DNA from: Pseudomonas mucidolens
GTDB taxonomy: Bacteria; Pseudomonadota; Gammaproteobacteria; Pseudomonadales; Pseudomonadaceae
NCBI RefSeq assembly: GCF_900106045.1
Contig: NZ_LT629802.1
Span: 4,402,001-4,466,000, forward strand
DNA: 64,000 nt
Direction of reading: 5' to 3'
Part shown: piece after piece, positions 8,350 through 16,291 of the stretch
Numbering within the stretch: the first letter of the stretch is position 1
How the letters are laid out: each line of letters begins with the position of its first letter
Program-made: the position numbers and the translations under genes
Notes under the pieces: model-generated
Database searches by the model: none
The model's input: only the letters and a program-made list of their open reading frames with translations
What the model was told of the DNA's origin: nothing

Positions 8350-9762
8350 TCAGTCCTGCTTCAGGACCCACAGCAATTCATGACGACGCACGGACTTGCG
8401 GAAGAACTCATTCTCTCCGTAAGGCGATGGACCACGGCCCGCCAGCCATTGCTGCAACAGGCGGCGCATTCGACGCTTGAACGGCGCTCGCGGTTGCAGA
8501 TCATGCATCATGCCGAGGGCCATGGCCTTGTCTTGCTGCTGGCTCAGCGACAGCTGAAGACTGCAGGGCACGAGCTCAAGCGTCGCATCAAAGCGTGGCG
8601 GCAGCGCCACCCCGTTGCCTGAATCGCCCATGGGCCAGCGGTCGTTATCATGCAGGTGATTGGCGTATCCGAGCAACGTGTCCGGCTGCCACTCCAAACC
8701 CTGCAAGGCTTCGAGGATCGCCGCGTGGGCGCAGATGTGATCCGGGTGCGGATCGAGCAGCGGCGTCGGCAACACCACGACTTGCGGGCGTGCCTTGAGC
8801 AGCAAGACCCGCAGGTCGGCAATCAGGTTGCTCCAGGTCGGTGCGCCATCGGCATCGCCCGGCAACACCAGCGCGTTGAATTGACGGAACAGTCGCGTGT
8901 CGTCCAGTTGCGCTTCGCGGGAAGCCTGAGGCTGCTGCGGCGCGCTCTGCATCGCTGGCAGTTGCATGCAGAAGTAGCCCAGTTGCACACACTGTGCCTC
9001 GGGTACACCGGCCCAACGCGGCACGACCACGCTGTCCCAGGAACGCAGGCGCCCCTTGAGACGCGCGGCATCAGCCTTGGGCAGGCCCATCCGCTGATAG
9101 TGCTCGGCTTCGATTTCGCCAGCGGTCAGGGTAACCACCCAGCTTTCAACGGCCTGGCTGTACAGGCTGAAGGCAGCCAGCTCAGCGTCGTCGGCATGGG
9201 GCGCAATCACCATGACCCGCTGCTGACGGTAATCCGGCTGGCGAAACAGCCACAGCCTCGGCTGGCCTTTGACTCGACAAAAACGACCACGCAACCGCAG
9301 CTCGCCAGCGCCCAGCACGTGAGCGGCGCCCGTCAGGTTGAGATAGCGGCGCCCGGCAACACCCCGCTCGAAGACTTGTTGGTCCGGCGCATCCAGGCCG
9401 AGCATTTCCACTGCTGGGTCGAGCAAACGCCCCAGCCACGAGCTTTTGAGTTCGATACCGAGGATCAGTGTTTCATCCCCCGCCAGCGTCAAGGGTGCAT
9501 CCAGCAACACTCGGCCCGCCTCCAGACGCACGCCAGGCTGTGCGCTATCGGCAGGAAAGGCGTATTGATAGTCGTCACTCGGGGAGTAGAACAGGTGATC
9601 GGCAAACCAGGCTTCATGGGCGGCCCACAACAGCACCGCCAGAATCAGCGGCAGCCACCAGGCCACCAGTACACCTGCTGTCATCAGCACCAGCAGGCCG
9701 ACCACCAACGCAACGCGTTTGTTGCGCCGATGGCGCTTGAGCAATTGCTGCTTGCGACTCAT
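8350..9762 (-). CDS. dnpA: PIG-L type de-N-acetylase, DnpA-like
   Basis: A 470-residue protein. Two closely spaced hydrophobic segments at about residues 18-55 anchor the N-terminus in the inner membrane. The PIG-L/LmbE domain starts at about residue 184 with VMVIAPHADDAE, the zinc-binding PHxDD motif, and HPDH supplies the third ligand. The family removes acetyl groups from amino sugars. In P. aeruginosa the gene at this position, dnpA, affects LPS core and fluoroquinolone persistence. The ATG at 9762 overlaps the stop of mig-14 by 4 bases. An alternative start 10 codons upstream would sit inside mig-14 and has no support. Confidence 0.85.
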   Translation of the reverse strand: MSRKQQLLKRHRRNKRVALVVGLLVLMTAGVLVAWWLPLILAVLLWAAHEAWFADHLFYSPSDDYQYAFPADSAQPGVRLEAGRVLLDAPLTLAGDETLILGIELKSSWLGRLLDPAVEMLGLDAPDQQVFERGVAGRRYLNLTGAAHVLGAGELRLRGRFCRVKGQPRLWLFRQPDYRQQRVMVIAPHADDAELAAFSLYSQAVESWVVTLTAGEIEAEHYQRMGLPKADAARLKGRLRSWDSVVVPRWAGVPEAQCVQLGYFCMQLPAMQSAPQQPQASREAQLDDTRLFRQFNALVLPGDADGAPTWSNLIADLRVLLLKARPQVVVLPTPLLDPHPDHICAHAAILEALQGLEWQPDTLLGYANHLHDNDRWPMGDSGNGVALPPRFDATLELVPCSLQLSLSQQQDKAMALGMMHDLQPRAPFKRRMRRLLQQWLAGRGPSPYGENEFFRKSVRRHELLWVLKQD

Positions 9763-10655
9763 ACGCTGAACACCGGCACCAGGTTGCACCAACGTTCTTT
9801 ATATTCGCGATCGGCGCGACCGAAGGAGAAACGCAATGGCTTGTCGCTGGCCCGCGCCTGTTCCCAGGCACTTTGGGTATTGAGAAAGCTCAGGACACTG
9901 CCGGGGCTGAACGCTCGGGTCTCGGGGTCAACGCCACCGTTGACGTATTCAGCGCTGACCCATTCCGGCGCCTGCACTTGATACACCAGTTGCACGGCGA
10001 TAGGAGCGTCATTAAGAAACAGCACTGAACCGAAAAGAAACTCCTTGAGCAGCTCCAATACTTCGGCCAGGCGCTCGGCGCCCGCTGCCGCAAAGCCCCA
10101 GCGGCGCTGAAACAGGTCGCAGTAGATCGCCGCCAGCTCGACACTGGAAAACTCGCTCACCGCGCGCACCACGCCGCCCGCCTCCTCCAGCAAACGCAAT
10201 TCACGGCGCTGGTTGTAGCGAAACTTTTTCGACAGTTCTTCAGGCATACGCGCCATGGCCAATTGCTCGGCCTGGGGCTTGAGGGTGCTGACACGGCCTT
10301 CATTCAAGGACGACAGGTACCGCGCGCGATGGCGCAACGGCAACCGCGCATCGGCGGCAATCGGCAGGATGATCTCGGCATTACCGAGGTCAAACAGGCC
10401 TTTCTTGCCTTTGCGCTTGAGCACCTCCTTGGACAAGGCCAGGTCGCGCCCCCACGTGGCAATCGCACCCTTGAGTTTGCCGTCTTGCTCCCAGCCCAGG
10501 TAACGCACCGGAATCTGCGCCAGGTGCGCCAACCGCTCGACGATCTGCGGATGCGTCGCCACACTGCCACCAAAACGCTGCCAGGCCTGGGCGTAAACCT
10601 CGGGTTCGACAGGCGTCCAGCCCCGTTCACGCCAACCCTGGAAGTGGTTCAGCAT
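9759..10655 (-). CDS. mig-14: Mig-14 family protein (antimicrobial peptide resistance)
   Basis: A 298-residue protein of the Mig-14 family, which has a GNAT-like acyltransferase fold. Family members are inner-membrane associated and support resistance to polymyxin B and cathelicidins in Salmonella and P. aeruginosa. The length is normal, and the segments KFRYNQRRELRLLEEAGG and YVNGGVDPETRAFSPGS are typical of the central acyltransferase-like region. The start ATG at 10655 directly abuts the stop of the carbamoyltransferase gene (0 bases between), so the genes are very likely co-transcribed. The precise chemistry is not known for the family. Confidence 0.85.
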   Translation of the reverse strand: MLNHFQGWRERGWTPVEPEVYAQAWQRFGGSVATHPQIVERLAHLAQIPVRYLGWEQDGKLKGAIATWGRDLALSKEVLKRKGKKGLFDLGNAEIILPIAADARLPLRHRARYLSSLNEGRVSTLKPQAEQLAMARMPEELSKKFRYNQRRELRLLEEAGGVVRAVSEFSSVELAAIYCDLFQRRWGFAAAGAERLAEVLELLKEFLFGSVLFLNDAPIAVQLVYQVQAPEWVSAEYVNGGVDPETRAFSPGSVLSFLNTQSAWEQARASDKPLRFSFGRADREYKERWCNLVPVFSV

Positions 10656-12413
10656 TTAGACCACGGCGTCATAAGGGTCCACGCCGTCCTTGACCACGAG
10701 GATGTCTTCCATGATCAGGTACTGCAGGTCGGAACCGAAGAACATGTTCAGCGCATCGGTCGGCGAGCAGATCATCGCTTCGCCACGACGGTTGAGCGAG
10801 GTGTTCAGCGACACACCGTTGCCGGTCAACACTTCCAGCTCTTTCATCATGTCGTAGTAGCGCGGGTTGTATTCGCGCTTGAGCACCTGGGCGCGGGAGG
10901 TGCCATCTTCATGCACCACTTCCGGCACGCGGGTTTTCCATTCTTCCGACACTTCAAAGGTGAAGGTCATGAATGGCGCGGGGTGATCGACCTTGATCAT
11001 CTGCGGCGCCACGGTGTCGAGCATCGACGGGCAGAAAGGCCTCCAACGCTCGCGGAACTTGATCTGGTGGTTGATGCGGTCAGCCACGCCAGTCGCGCTC
11101 GGACAACCGATGATCGAACGACCACCCAAGGCACGCGGGCCAAACTCCATGCGGCCCTGGAACCATGCCACCGGGTTGCCGTCGACCATGATCTTGGCGA
11201 TACGCTTGGGCATGTTTTCGATCTGGCGCCAGGCCGGCTTGCTCGGGTGCTTGGCGCAGGCAGCGATTACATCTTCGTTGCTGTAGGACGGGCCGAGATA
11301 GACGTGTTCCATCTTCTCCACCGGTACACCGCGGGCGTGAGACACGTAGGCCGCCGCACCGACAGCGGTACCGGCATCGCCGGACGCCGGCTGCACGAAC
11401 AGCTCCTTGACGTCGTCGCGGGCAATGATTTTCTGGTTCAGCTTGACGTTCAGTGCGCAACCGCCAGCGAAGGCCAGCTTGCCGGTGTCCTTGAGGATGT
11501 CGCCCAGGTAGTGGTCAATCATCTGCAAGGCCAGTTTCTCGAACAGTGCTTGCATGCTGGCCGCGTAGTGGATGTACGGCTCGTCGGCAATGTCGCCTTC
11601 GCGTTTCGGGCCCAACCACTCGATCAATTTTGGCGAGAAGTAAAAACCCTTGCCCTTCTCTTTGTAGCGGCGCAGGCCGATGACGTTGGCGTAATCGGTG
11701 TTGATCACCAACTCGCCATTTTCAAAGGAGGCCAGGCGCGAAAAATCGTACTTGCTGGCATCGCCGTACGGCGCCATGCCCATGACCTTGAACTCACCGT
11801 CGAGCATCTCGAAACCGAGGAACTCGGTGATCGCGCCGTACAACCCGCCGAGGGAGTCCGGATCGTAGAATTCCTTGATCTTGTGGATCTTGCCGTTTTC
11901 GCCGTAGCCGAAGAAAGTCGTGGCGTATTCACCCTTGCCGTCGATCCCGAGGATCGCAGTCTTCTCCTGGAAACCGGAGCAGTGGTAAGCGCTGGAGGCG
12001 TGGGCCAAATGGTGCTCGACCGGTTCGATCTTGATCTTCTTCGGATCAAAGCCCAATTGTTCCAGGCACCAGACAATCTTGTTGCGATAGCGCTTGTAGC
12101 GACGGTTGCCCATCAGGATCGCGTCGAGGGCGCGATCCGGGGCGTACCAGTAACGCTTGGCGTAGTGCCAGCGCGCTTCACCGAACAGGCTGATCGGCGC
12201 GAAGGGAATCGCTACCACATCAACGTCGGAAGGCTTGATACCGGCTTGTTCCAGGCAGAACTTCGCCGACTCATAGGGCATGCGGTTCTTTGCATGTTTG
12301 TCGCGTACGAAGCGCTCTTCTTCGGCGGCCGCAATCAGCTTGCCGTCGATATACAGGGCTGCGGAAGGATCATGGCTAAGGGCGCCGGACAGGCCAAGAA
12401 TCGTCAATGCCAC
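10656..12413 (-). CDS. wapO: Carbamoyltransferase (LPS core, WapO-like)
   Basis: A 585-residue enzyme of the NodU/CmcH carbamoyltransferase family. The N-terminal ASKHA-like domain begins LTILGLSGALSHDPSAAL and contains EEERFVRDKHAKNRMP and the metal-binding HHLAHASSAY. The C-terminal YrdC-like part carries FGPRALGGRSI. The start is GTG at 12413, preceded by gagg; no ATG is better placed. In P. aeruginosa the equivalent gene carbamoylates heptose II of the inner core. It is the first gene of a minus-strand run leading into mig-14 and dnpA, with a TATAAT box upstream. Confidence 0.88.
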   Translation of the reverse strand: MALTILGLSGALSHDPSAALYIDGKLIAAAEEERFVRDKHAKNRMPYESAKFCLEQAGIKPSDVDVVAIPFAPISLFGEARWHYAKRYWYAPDRALDAILMGNRRYKRYRNKIVWCLEQLGFDPKKIKIEPVEHHLAHASSAYHCSGFQEKTAILGIDGKGEYATTFFGYGENGKIHKIKEFYDPDSLGGLYGAITEFLGFEMLDGEFKVMGMAPYGDASKYDFSRLASFENGELVINTDYANVIGLRRYKEKGKGFYFSPKLIEWLGPKREGDIADEPYIHYAASMQALFEKLALQMIDHYLGDILKDTGKLAFAGGCALNVKLNQKIIARDDVKELFVQPASGDAGTAVGAAAYVSHARGVPVEKMEHVYLGPSYSNEDVIAACAKHPSKPAWRQIENMPKRIAKIMVDGNPVAWFQGRMEFGPRALGGRSIIGCPSATGVADRINHQIKFRERWRPFCPSMLDTVAPQMIKVDHPAPFMTFTFEVSEEWKTRVPEVVHEDGTSRAQVLKREYNPRYYDMMKELEVLTGNGVSLNTSLNRRGEAMICSPTDALNMFFGSDLQYLIMEDILVVKDGVDPYDAVV

Positions 12414-12504
12414 TGGGGTCTAGCCTCTTTTAGTCTGCATGCAGGCGCGCGGCGCCTGAAAAAAGTGTGCCTCCCGCCTGGGCGAGAAACAGCTAAAGGG
12501 CGGG

Positions 12505-12510
12505 ATTATA
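12505..12510 (-). promoter_or_regulatory. Putative -10 box upstream of the carbamoyltransferase gene
   Basis: On the minus strand the sequence reads TATAAT, a perfect sigma-70 -10 hexamer, about 90 bases before the GTG start. The -35 region is weak: ggcttg with a 16-base spacer. The upstream sequence contains two imperfect copies of an agc(a/t)gc..gcggcaag motif, common in pseudomonad intergenic DNA. Confidence 0.4.
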
Positions 12511-12565
12511 GCTTAAAAGCAGCGGCAAGCCTCTAGCTGCAAGCGGCAAGGTTGACGCGGGGGGG

Positions 12566-12907
12566 CTAGCGGGATATTTCGATACTACCGTCGCGACTTT
12601 GCCGATAGATCGTATAGGGCAGTACTAAAGTATCGAGAATGCCGGACAGCGCGAAATCAAACGCAATCCACGGCACCGAGCCGGCCGGCTGGGCTTCCAG
12701 GCTCTTGTCGCGGTTGGGCTCGCCATTCAGTGAACAAAAATCGTAGGCCACGCCACTGTAGATACGCGGCACGTTTTCACAGTAGCTACCCAAGTCCCTC
12801 AGCTTCTGGCGGGTGACCGCATCTTCACGCGCCAGCGTATCGATTGTGCCGCAGGCTGTGGTCGATAGAACAATGGCGGTGAGAAGCACAACGTTTGTGA
12901 GATTCAT
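12566..12907 (-). CDS. Small outer-membrane lipoprotein, YceK/YidQ type
   Basis: A 113-residue protein. Its N-terminal signal peptide ends in the lipobox STTAC, so Cys18 or the adjacent position would be lipidated. The mature part has the features of the YceK/YidQ (DUF1375) family: YSGVAYDFCSL, a proline-tryptophan turn, and a hydrophobic DFALSGILDTLVLPYTIYRQ-like segment near the end. I chose ATG 12907, which has an AGGG ribosome site 8 bases upstream; earlier in-frame codons give no signal peptide. It sits between the LPS kinase operon and the carbamoyltransferase gene. Its function is unknown. Confidence 0.75.
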   Translation of the reverse strand: MNLTNVVLLTAIVLSTTACGTIDTLAREDAVTRQKLRDLGSYCENVPRIYSGVAYDFCSLNGEPNRDKSLEAQPAGSVPWIAFDFALSGILDTLVLPYTIYRQSRDGSIEISR

Positions 12908-13085
12908 CGGAAACACCCTCGCGCCTGAAACAGGCACCCTACCCTGAGACTGCGTAGGACGGGTATCCCGACTATCTGTAGGAAGTAGATTCGGCAAACA
13001 CCGGCTGAATCGTTAGAAGGTCTGTTTTGCTTGACCTGAGGCACGCTCATAGTTGTAGCGCTGACAGTGGTTAAACGCCGCCCTC

Positions 13086-13188
13086 CTGTAGGAGCGAGCT
13101 TGCTCGCGAAAAACCCGAAGGCGCCGCGGGCGTGACAGAGTTCCCGCGTCATCGTTAACGATTTTCGCGAGCAAGCTCGCTCCTACAG
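13086..13188. repeat. REP doublet (BIME-like), gtaggagcgagcttgctcgcga family
   Basis: Two head-to-head copies of a 22-26 base palindromic REP sequence lie about 50 bases apart and flank a gcgccgcggg-rich middle. The total length is 103 bases. The same doublet, including the middle, recurs inside a coding sequence at 58390-58491. It lies upstream of the small lipoprotein gene and next to a 33-bp tandem array. The flanking stretch 12908-13085 shows no gene. Confidence 0.9.
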
Positions 13189-13198
13189 AGAAGCGGTA

Positions 13199-13356
13199 CG
13201 CCGTTAGAGAGTAGTGCGCCGTTAGAGTGCGGCGCGTTAGAGAGTAGCGCGTCGTTAGAGCGCGGTACGTTAGAGAGTAGCGCGCCGTTAGAGCACGGCG
13301 CGTTAGGGAGTAGCGCGTCGTTAGAGCGCGGCGCGCTAGAGAGTGGCGCGCCGTTA
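13199..13356. repeat. 33-bp minisatellite abutting the LPS kinase operon stop codon
   Basis: About 4.5 copies of a 33-bp unit, itself built of a 17-base half (cgttagagagtagcgcg) and a 16-base half (tcgttagagcgcggcg) that share cgttagag. Copies differ by only a few substitutions (c/t, a/g). The array ends exactly at the TAA stop codon of the 484-residue kinase gene: the last ccgtta contains the stop on the minus strand. Because 33 is a multiple of 3, the minus strand stays open with an 11-residue repeat (NDALLSNAPRS), but I do not think it is a gene. Confidence 0.9.
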
Positions 13357-14808
13357 AATGGCGATGGGCGAAACATCCCTGGGCAAGCGCTGATCGATCA
13401 CTCGATACAACGCGCTGCCTTGCGGCCAATTGCGCATAAACCGCGCACGATCCTTGGCATAGGCCGGTGCGAAGCTGCTCAAGGAGCCATGCTGACACAT
13501 GGAGTCCAAGTCAATCAGCGCCCAACGGTCGTGATCCCAGAACAGGTTGTGCCCCTTGAGATCCCCATGACTGATACGTTCACGAATCAGCTCGCCAAAC
13601 AGCATATCCAGCGCCCGCAGTTCTGCTTCGGGTGCTTCGCCGCTTTCAACATACGGCGCAAAACGCTCAATGATGTCCGGGCCGGGCAAGTACTCGGTGA
13701 TCAGATAGGCGCGGCTGCGCAACCAGAAAAACCGCCGCTCCAGCAAGGCCAGCGGCTTGGGCGTGGCGATGCCGAGGAAGGCCAGGCGATTGCCTTCGCG
13801 CCAGGAGTGCCAGGCTCGGCTCGGTCGCCAGAAACGCTTGAGCCAATGGGCGAAGCCTTTGATGTTGTAGCGTTTGATAACCAGCGGCCGTCCGCCAACT
13901 TCAATCTTGGCGACGCTGGCCGCGCCGCCGGTCTTGTACACGTGGCCCTGATCGAGCAACGCATCCGCCTGGGCCAGCACCGGCAACATCGACGCCTCTT
14001 CCTCGCGGCGGATCGCGCGCAACGCGAAGGCTCCGCGCACCACGCTGAACAGCGTGCATTCGCGCCCAACCTTGCCCAGGAAGTCTTTCAGACGCCAGGC
14101 GCTGACTTTATCCACCTGCTTTTGCAAGGCCTCCAACGGCAATGCATGCTCGCCGTTGCTCAGCAAGTAATGCACCAGCAGCTCTTCGGTAAACGGCGCA
14201 AGACTTTTCGGCAATTGCGCAAAAAACACACCGAGGTTTTCCAACACCCGGCTGCGCGATAGCGGTTTTCCCGCCTGCTCGACGCAAATCCCAGCGCCAT
14301 CAATCAAATACAGTTTGCCGTCCTGGCGCAGCAGGTTGTCCAGATGCAGGTCTTCCTGCCACAGGCCCTTGGCATGCATCTGCGCAATCGCGCCCAGCGC
14401 TTCGGCCAACACGGCTTGCTGTGCGTCCGCCAGGGGCGGCAGGGCTTCAACGGCGTGCCAGGCGTCCGCCAGGCTCTCGGCGCCATCCAGAAACTCGAAC
14501 AGCAGCCAGCCGCCCTCGCCGTCTTGCAGCCCGTCGACCAGCAGCAATGGCGTGGTCAGGCCCTGTTCCGCCAACAGGCGCACGCCTTTGAGCTCACGCT
14601 GAAAATGCCGCGCCGCCTTGTTGCCCACCAGCAACTTGGCCAATACCGGACGACCGCGCCAGATGGCCGCGCCCACGTAACGCTGGCCCGGCAATACCCG
14701 CAACAGGCTCAGCAGTTGCAACTGACCCGGACCGGCAGCATCGGCCAGCTCAATGCTCAGCGGCAGGCTGGGGGTACGACCGGCATTCTTGAGCTCGGAC
14801 AAACGCAT
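13354..14808 (-). CDS. Tandem kinase-fold protein of the LPS core operon
   Basis: A 484-residue protein with two kinase-like domains. The first (about residues 50-200) has the catalytic-loop match WQEDLHLDN and YLIDGAG. The second (about 285-475) has the canonical HGDLKGHN and LIDLDSM. In the first domain the usual His of HxD is Gln, but Asp is kept; the second looks fully active. It corresponds in position to PA5006, a probable LPS-core sugar kinase. ATG 14808 overlaps the preceding gene by 4 bases (ATGA); a TTG one codon earlier is less likely. It is the last gene of the waaF-to-kinase operon and ends directly in the minisatellite. Confidence 0.8.
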   Translation of the reverse strand: MRLSELKNAGRTPSLPLSIELADAAGPGQLQLLSLLRVLPGQRYVGAAIWRGRPVLAKLLVGNKAARHFQRELKGVRLLAEQGLTTPLLLVDGLQDGEGGWLLFEFLDGAESLADAWHAVEALPPLADAQQAVLAEALGAIAQMHAKGLWQEDLHLDNLLRQDGKLYLIDGAGICVEQAGKPLSRSRVLENLGVFFAQLPKSLAPFTEELLVHYLLSNGEHALPLEALQKQVDKVSAWRLKDFLGKVGRECTLFSVVRGAFALRAIRREEEASMLPVLAQADALLDQGHVYKTGGAASVAKIEVGGRPLVIKRYNIKGFAHWLKRFWRPSRAWHSWREGNRLAFLGIATPKPLALLERRFFWLRSRAYLITEYLPGPDIIERFAPYVESGEAPEAELRALDMLFGELIRERISHGDLKGHNLFWDHDRWALIDLDSMCQHGSLSSFAPAYAKDRARFMRNWPQGSALYRVIDQRLPRDVSPIAI

Positions 14809-15560
14809 CAACGCGTCTCCTTGTGATTGCGGCGGGCAGCCAGGCGCTCGGCCCAGCTATCGACCAGCGAGCTGTCCGCAGGTTGATCGAGGTAAGCCGC
14901 CAATAAGCAGCGCACCTGATCGTGTGACCATTGCGGCGCACGCCGCAGCAACGGCTCCAGATCCTTGACCCGGTCGCGCCAGCCAAACAGCAAGGGCCGG
15001 GTTTTCTCCAGATCGATCAACTGCGCGGCATAACCGTCGCCGGTGGCCTGCAGGAAAATGTGCTTGGGGTAAAAGCAGCCATGCACCTGTCCGGCGCTGT
15101 GCAGTTGCCGCGCCAATTGGCCACAAGCCAACAGAATGGCGCGGTGCTGGACATCGCTCAAGACTGACCATTGCTCCAGCAACGTATCCAGGTCATTCCA
15201 GCCATCCAGGGCACGCGTCAGCAACATTGCGCGATGCTCGCCGCCGACTTTGCGCTCGCCAAAGAACACCGCCTGCAATGCCGGAATCGCCATCTGTCGA
15301 TAGCGGCTGATGTTGCGAAACTCGCGGGCAAAACTCGGCTCGCCAAAGGGCCGGTACAGCGTGCGCGTCAGGTAGTTGCTCTGGCGCTTGAGGTAATAAC
15401 CGTGGCCTTCAAGCTCCAGGCGAAACACACTGCTCCAGCCGCCACGGCTGGTGTTGGGCTCGTCCACTGCGTCCAATTGCTTGGCCCACAGTTCGTCGAA
15501 CGTTGCCAAACCGTTGCGCTCAAGCAGAGCGCGATCGGCGGCGGCCAGGAAATCACTCAT
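14808..15560 (-). CDS. wapQ: LPS kinase-like protein (InaA/WapQ type)
   Basis: A 250-residue protein of the Kdo/InaA kinase-like family. Residues 50-60 (GYYLKRQ) supply the ATP-lysine, and LIDLEKTR holds the DFG-equivalent Asp183. The catalytic loop reads VHGCFYPKH (His160-Gly-Cys162), so the usual Asp is missing. The InaA branch may naturally have this variant. The symbol rests on position, directly after wapP in the order waaP-wapP-wapQ of P. aeruginosa, as I remember it. ATGA overlaps link it to both neighbours. Confidence 0.7.
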   Translation of the reverse strand: MSDFLAAADRALLERNGLATFDELWAKQLDAVDEPNTSRGGWSSVFRLELEGHGYYLKRQSNYLTRTLYRPFGEPSFAREFRNISRYRQMAIPALQAVFFGERKVGGEHRAMLLTRALDGWNDLDTLLEQWSVLSDVQHRAILLACGQLARQLHSAGQVHGCFYPKHIFLQATGDGYAAQLIDLEKTRPLLFGWRDRVKDLEPLLRRAPQWSHDQVRCLLAAYLDQPADSSLVDSWAERLAARRNHKETR

Positions 15561-16291
15561 TCACGCCCCTCGAAAAACTTCACCACGTGGCGGATTCGCC
15601 GTTTATCCGATGCGCTCAGGTGCTTGCACTGTCGATATTGCTTATAGAAACGCATGCGCTGGGTGGCCGACAGGTGATATTTGGCGACCTTGTCCAGGCA
15701 CGCCAGATCCTTGGTAATCCGGTACTTGAGCCAGAACCCGCGCCAGAAATCGCCGTTGGGACAATCGATCAGGTACAGGGTTTGCTGGTCGTCGATCAGC
15801 AGGTTGCGCCACTTCAGGTCGTTGTGGGTGAAGCGGTGGTCATGCATGATCCGCGTGTATTCGGCGAGCTGGCGACTGACCTTGTCGACCCAGACCGGGT
15901 CCGACAATTGCGGGTCATTGCGCTCGGCCAACACCGACAGATCCTCGGTCCTCGGCAACTCGCGCGTGATCATTGCACCGCGGTCATAGGCCAGGCCCTT
16001 GCGCTCCAGGCCCCACGCGACCACCTCGGCCGTCGGAATCCCCCACTTGGCGAAGCGCTTGAGGTTCTGCCATTCGGATTTGACTCGAGGCCGCCCCACG
16101 TAACGACGCAACCCTTTGCCTGCACCTACGTAGCGCTTGACGTAATAGTTGACACCATCGCGCTCCACGCGAATGACCTCGGATAGCGGATCTCGGGTCA
16201 GCCGCTCGCCTTGCAGGGCGAACACCGCGTCGAGGCTACCAAAGTCGTGCGCCAAGTGGGCGTAGGCAGGTTCCAGGATCCAACCCGCCAT
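15557..16291 (-). CDS. wapP: LPS core heptose kinase WapP
   Basis: A 244-residue kinase of the LPS core family with complete catalytic motifs: YYVKRYV (ATP-binding Lys), the catalytic loop FTHNDLKWRN and the metal-binding LIDCPNGD. Its role is probably phosphorylation of a heptose of the inner core, giving the highly phosphorylated core that pseudomonads need for outer-membrane integrity. ATG 16291 shares one base with the waaP stop (TGATG), and the 3' end overlaps the next gene by 4 bases, so expression is tightly coupled. Confidence 0.85.
   Translation of the reverse strand: MAGWILEPAYAHLAHDFGSLDAVFALQGERLTRDPLSEVIRVERDGVNYYVKRYVGAGKGLRRYVGRPRVKSEWQNLKRFAKWGIPTAEVVAWGLERKGLAYDRGAMITRELPRTEDLSVLAERNDPQLSDPVWVDKVSRQLAEYTRIMHDHRFTHNDLKWRNLLIDDQQTLYLIDCPNGDFWRGFWLKYRITKDLACLDKVAKYHLSATQRMRFYKQYRQCKHLSASDKRRIRHVVKFFEGRE

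Noticed and set aside
10263..12536. A 757-codon plus-strand frame opposite mig-14 and the carbamoyltransferase
   Set aside because: It spans two real genes in antisense, with no ribosome site or recognisable domain.
13199..13356. Possible CRISPR array
   Set aside because: The units are contiguous, with no unique spacers and no cas genes nearby, so it is a plain tandem repeat.
13155..13376. A minus-strand frame with an 11-residue repeat over the minisatellite
   Set aside because: The repeat pattern follows automatically from a 33-bp unit; the frame overlaps the kinase gene end and runs into REP sequence, with no ribosome site.
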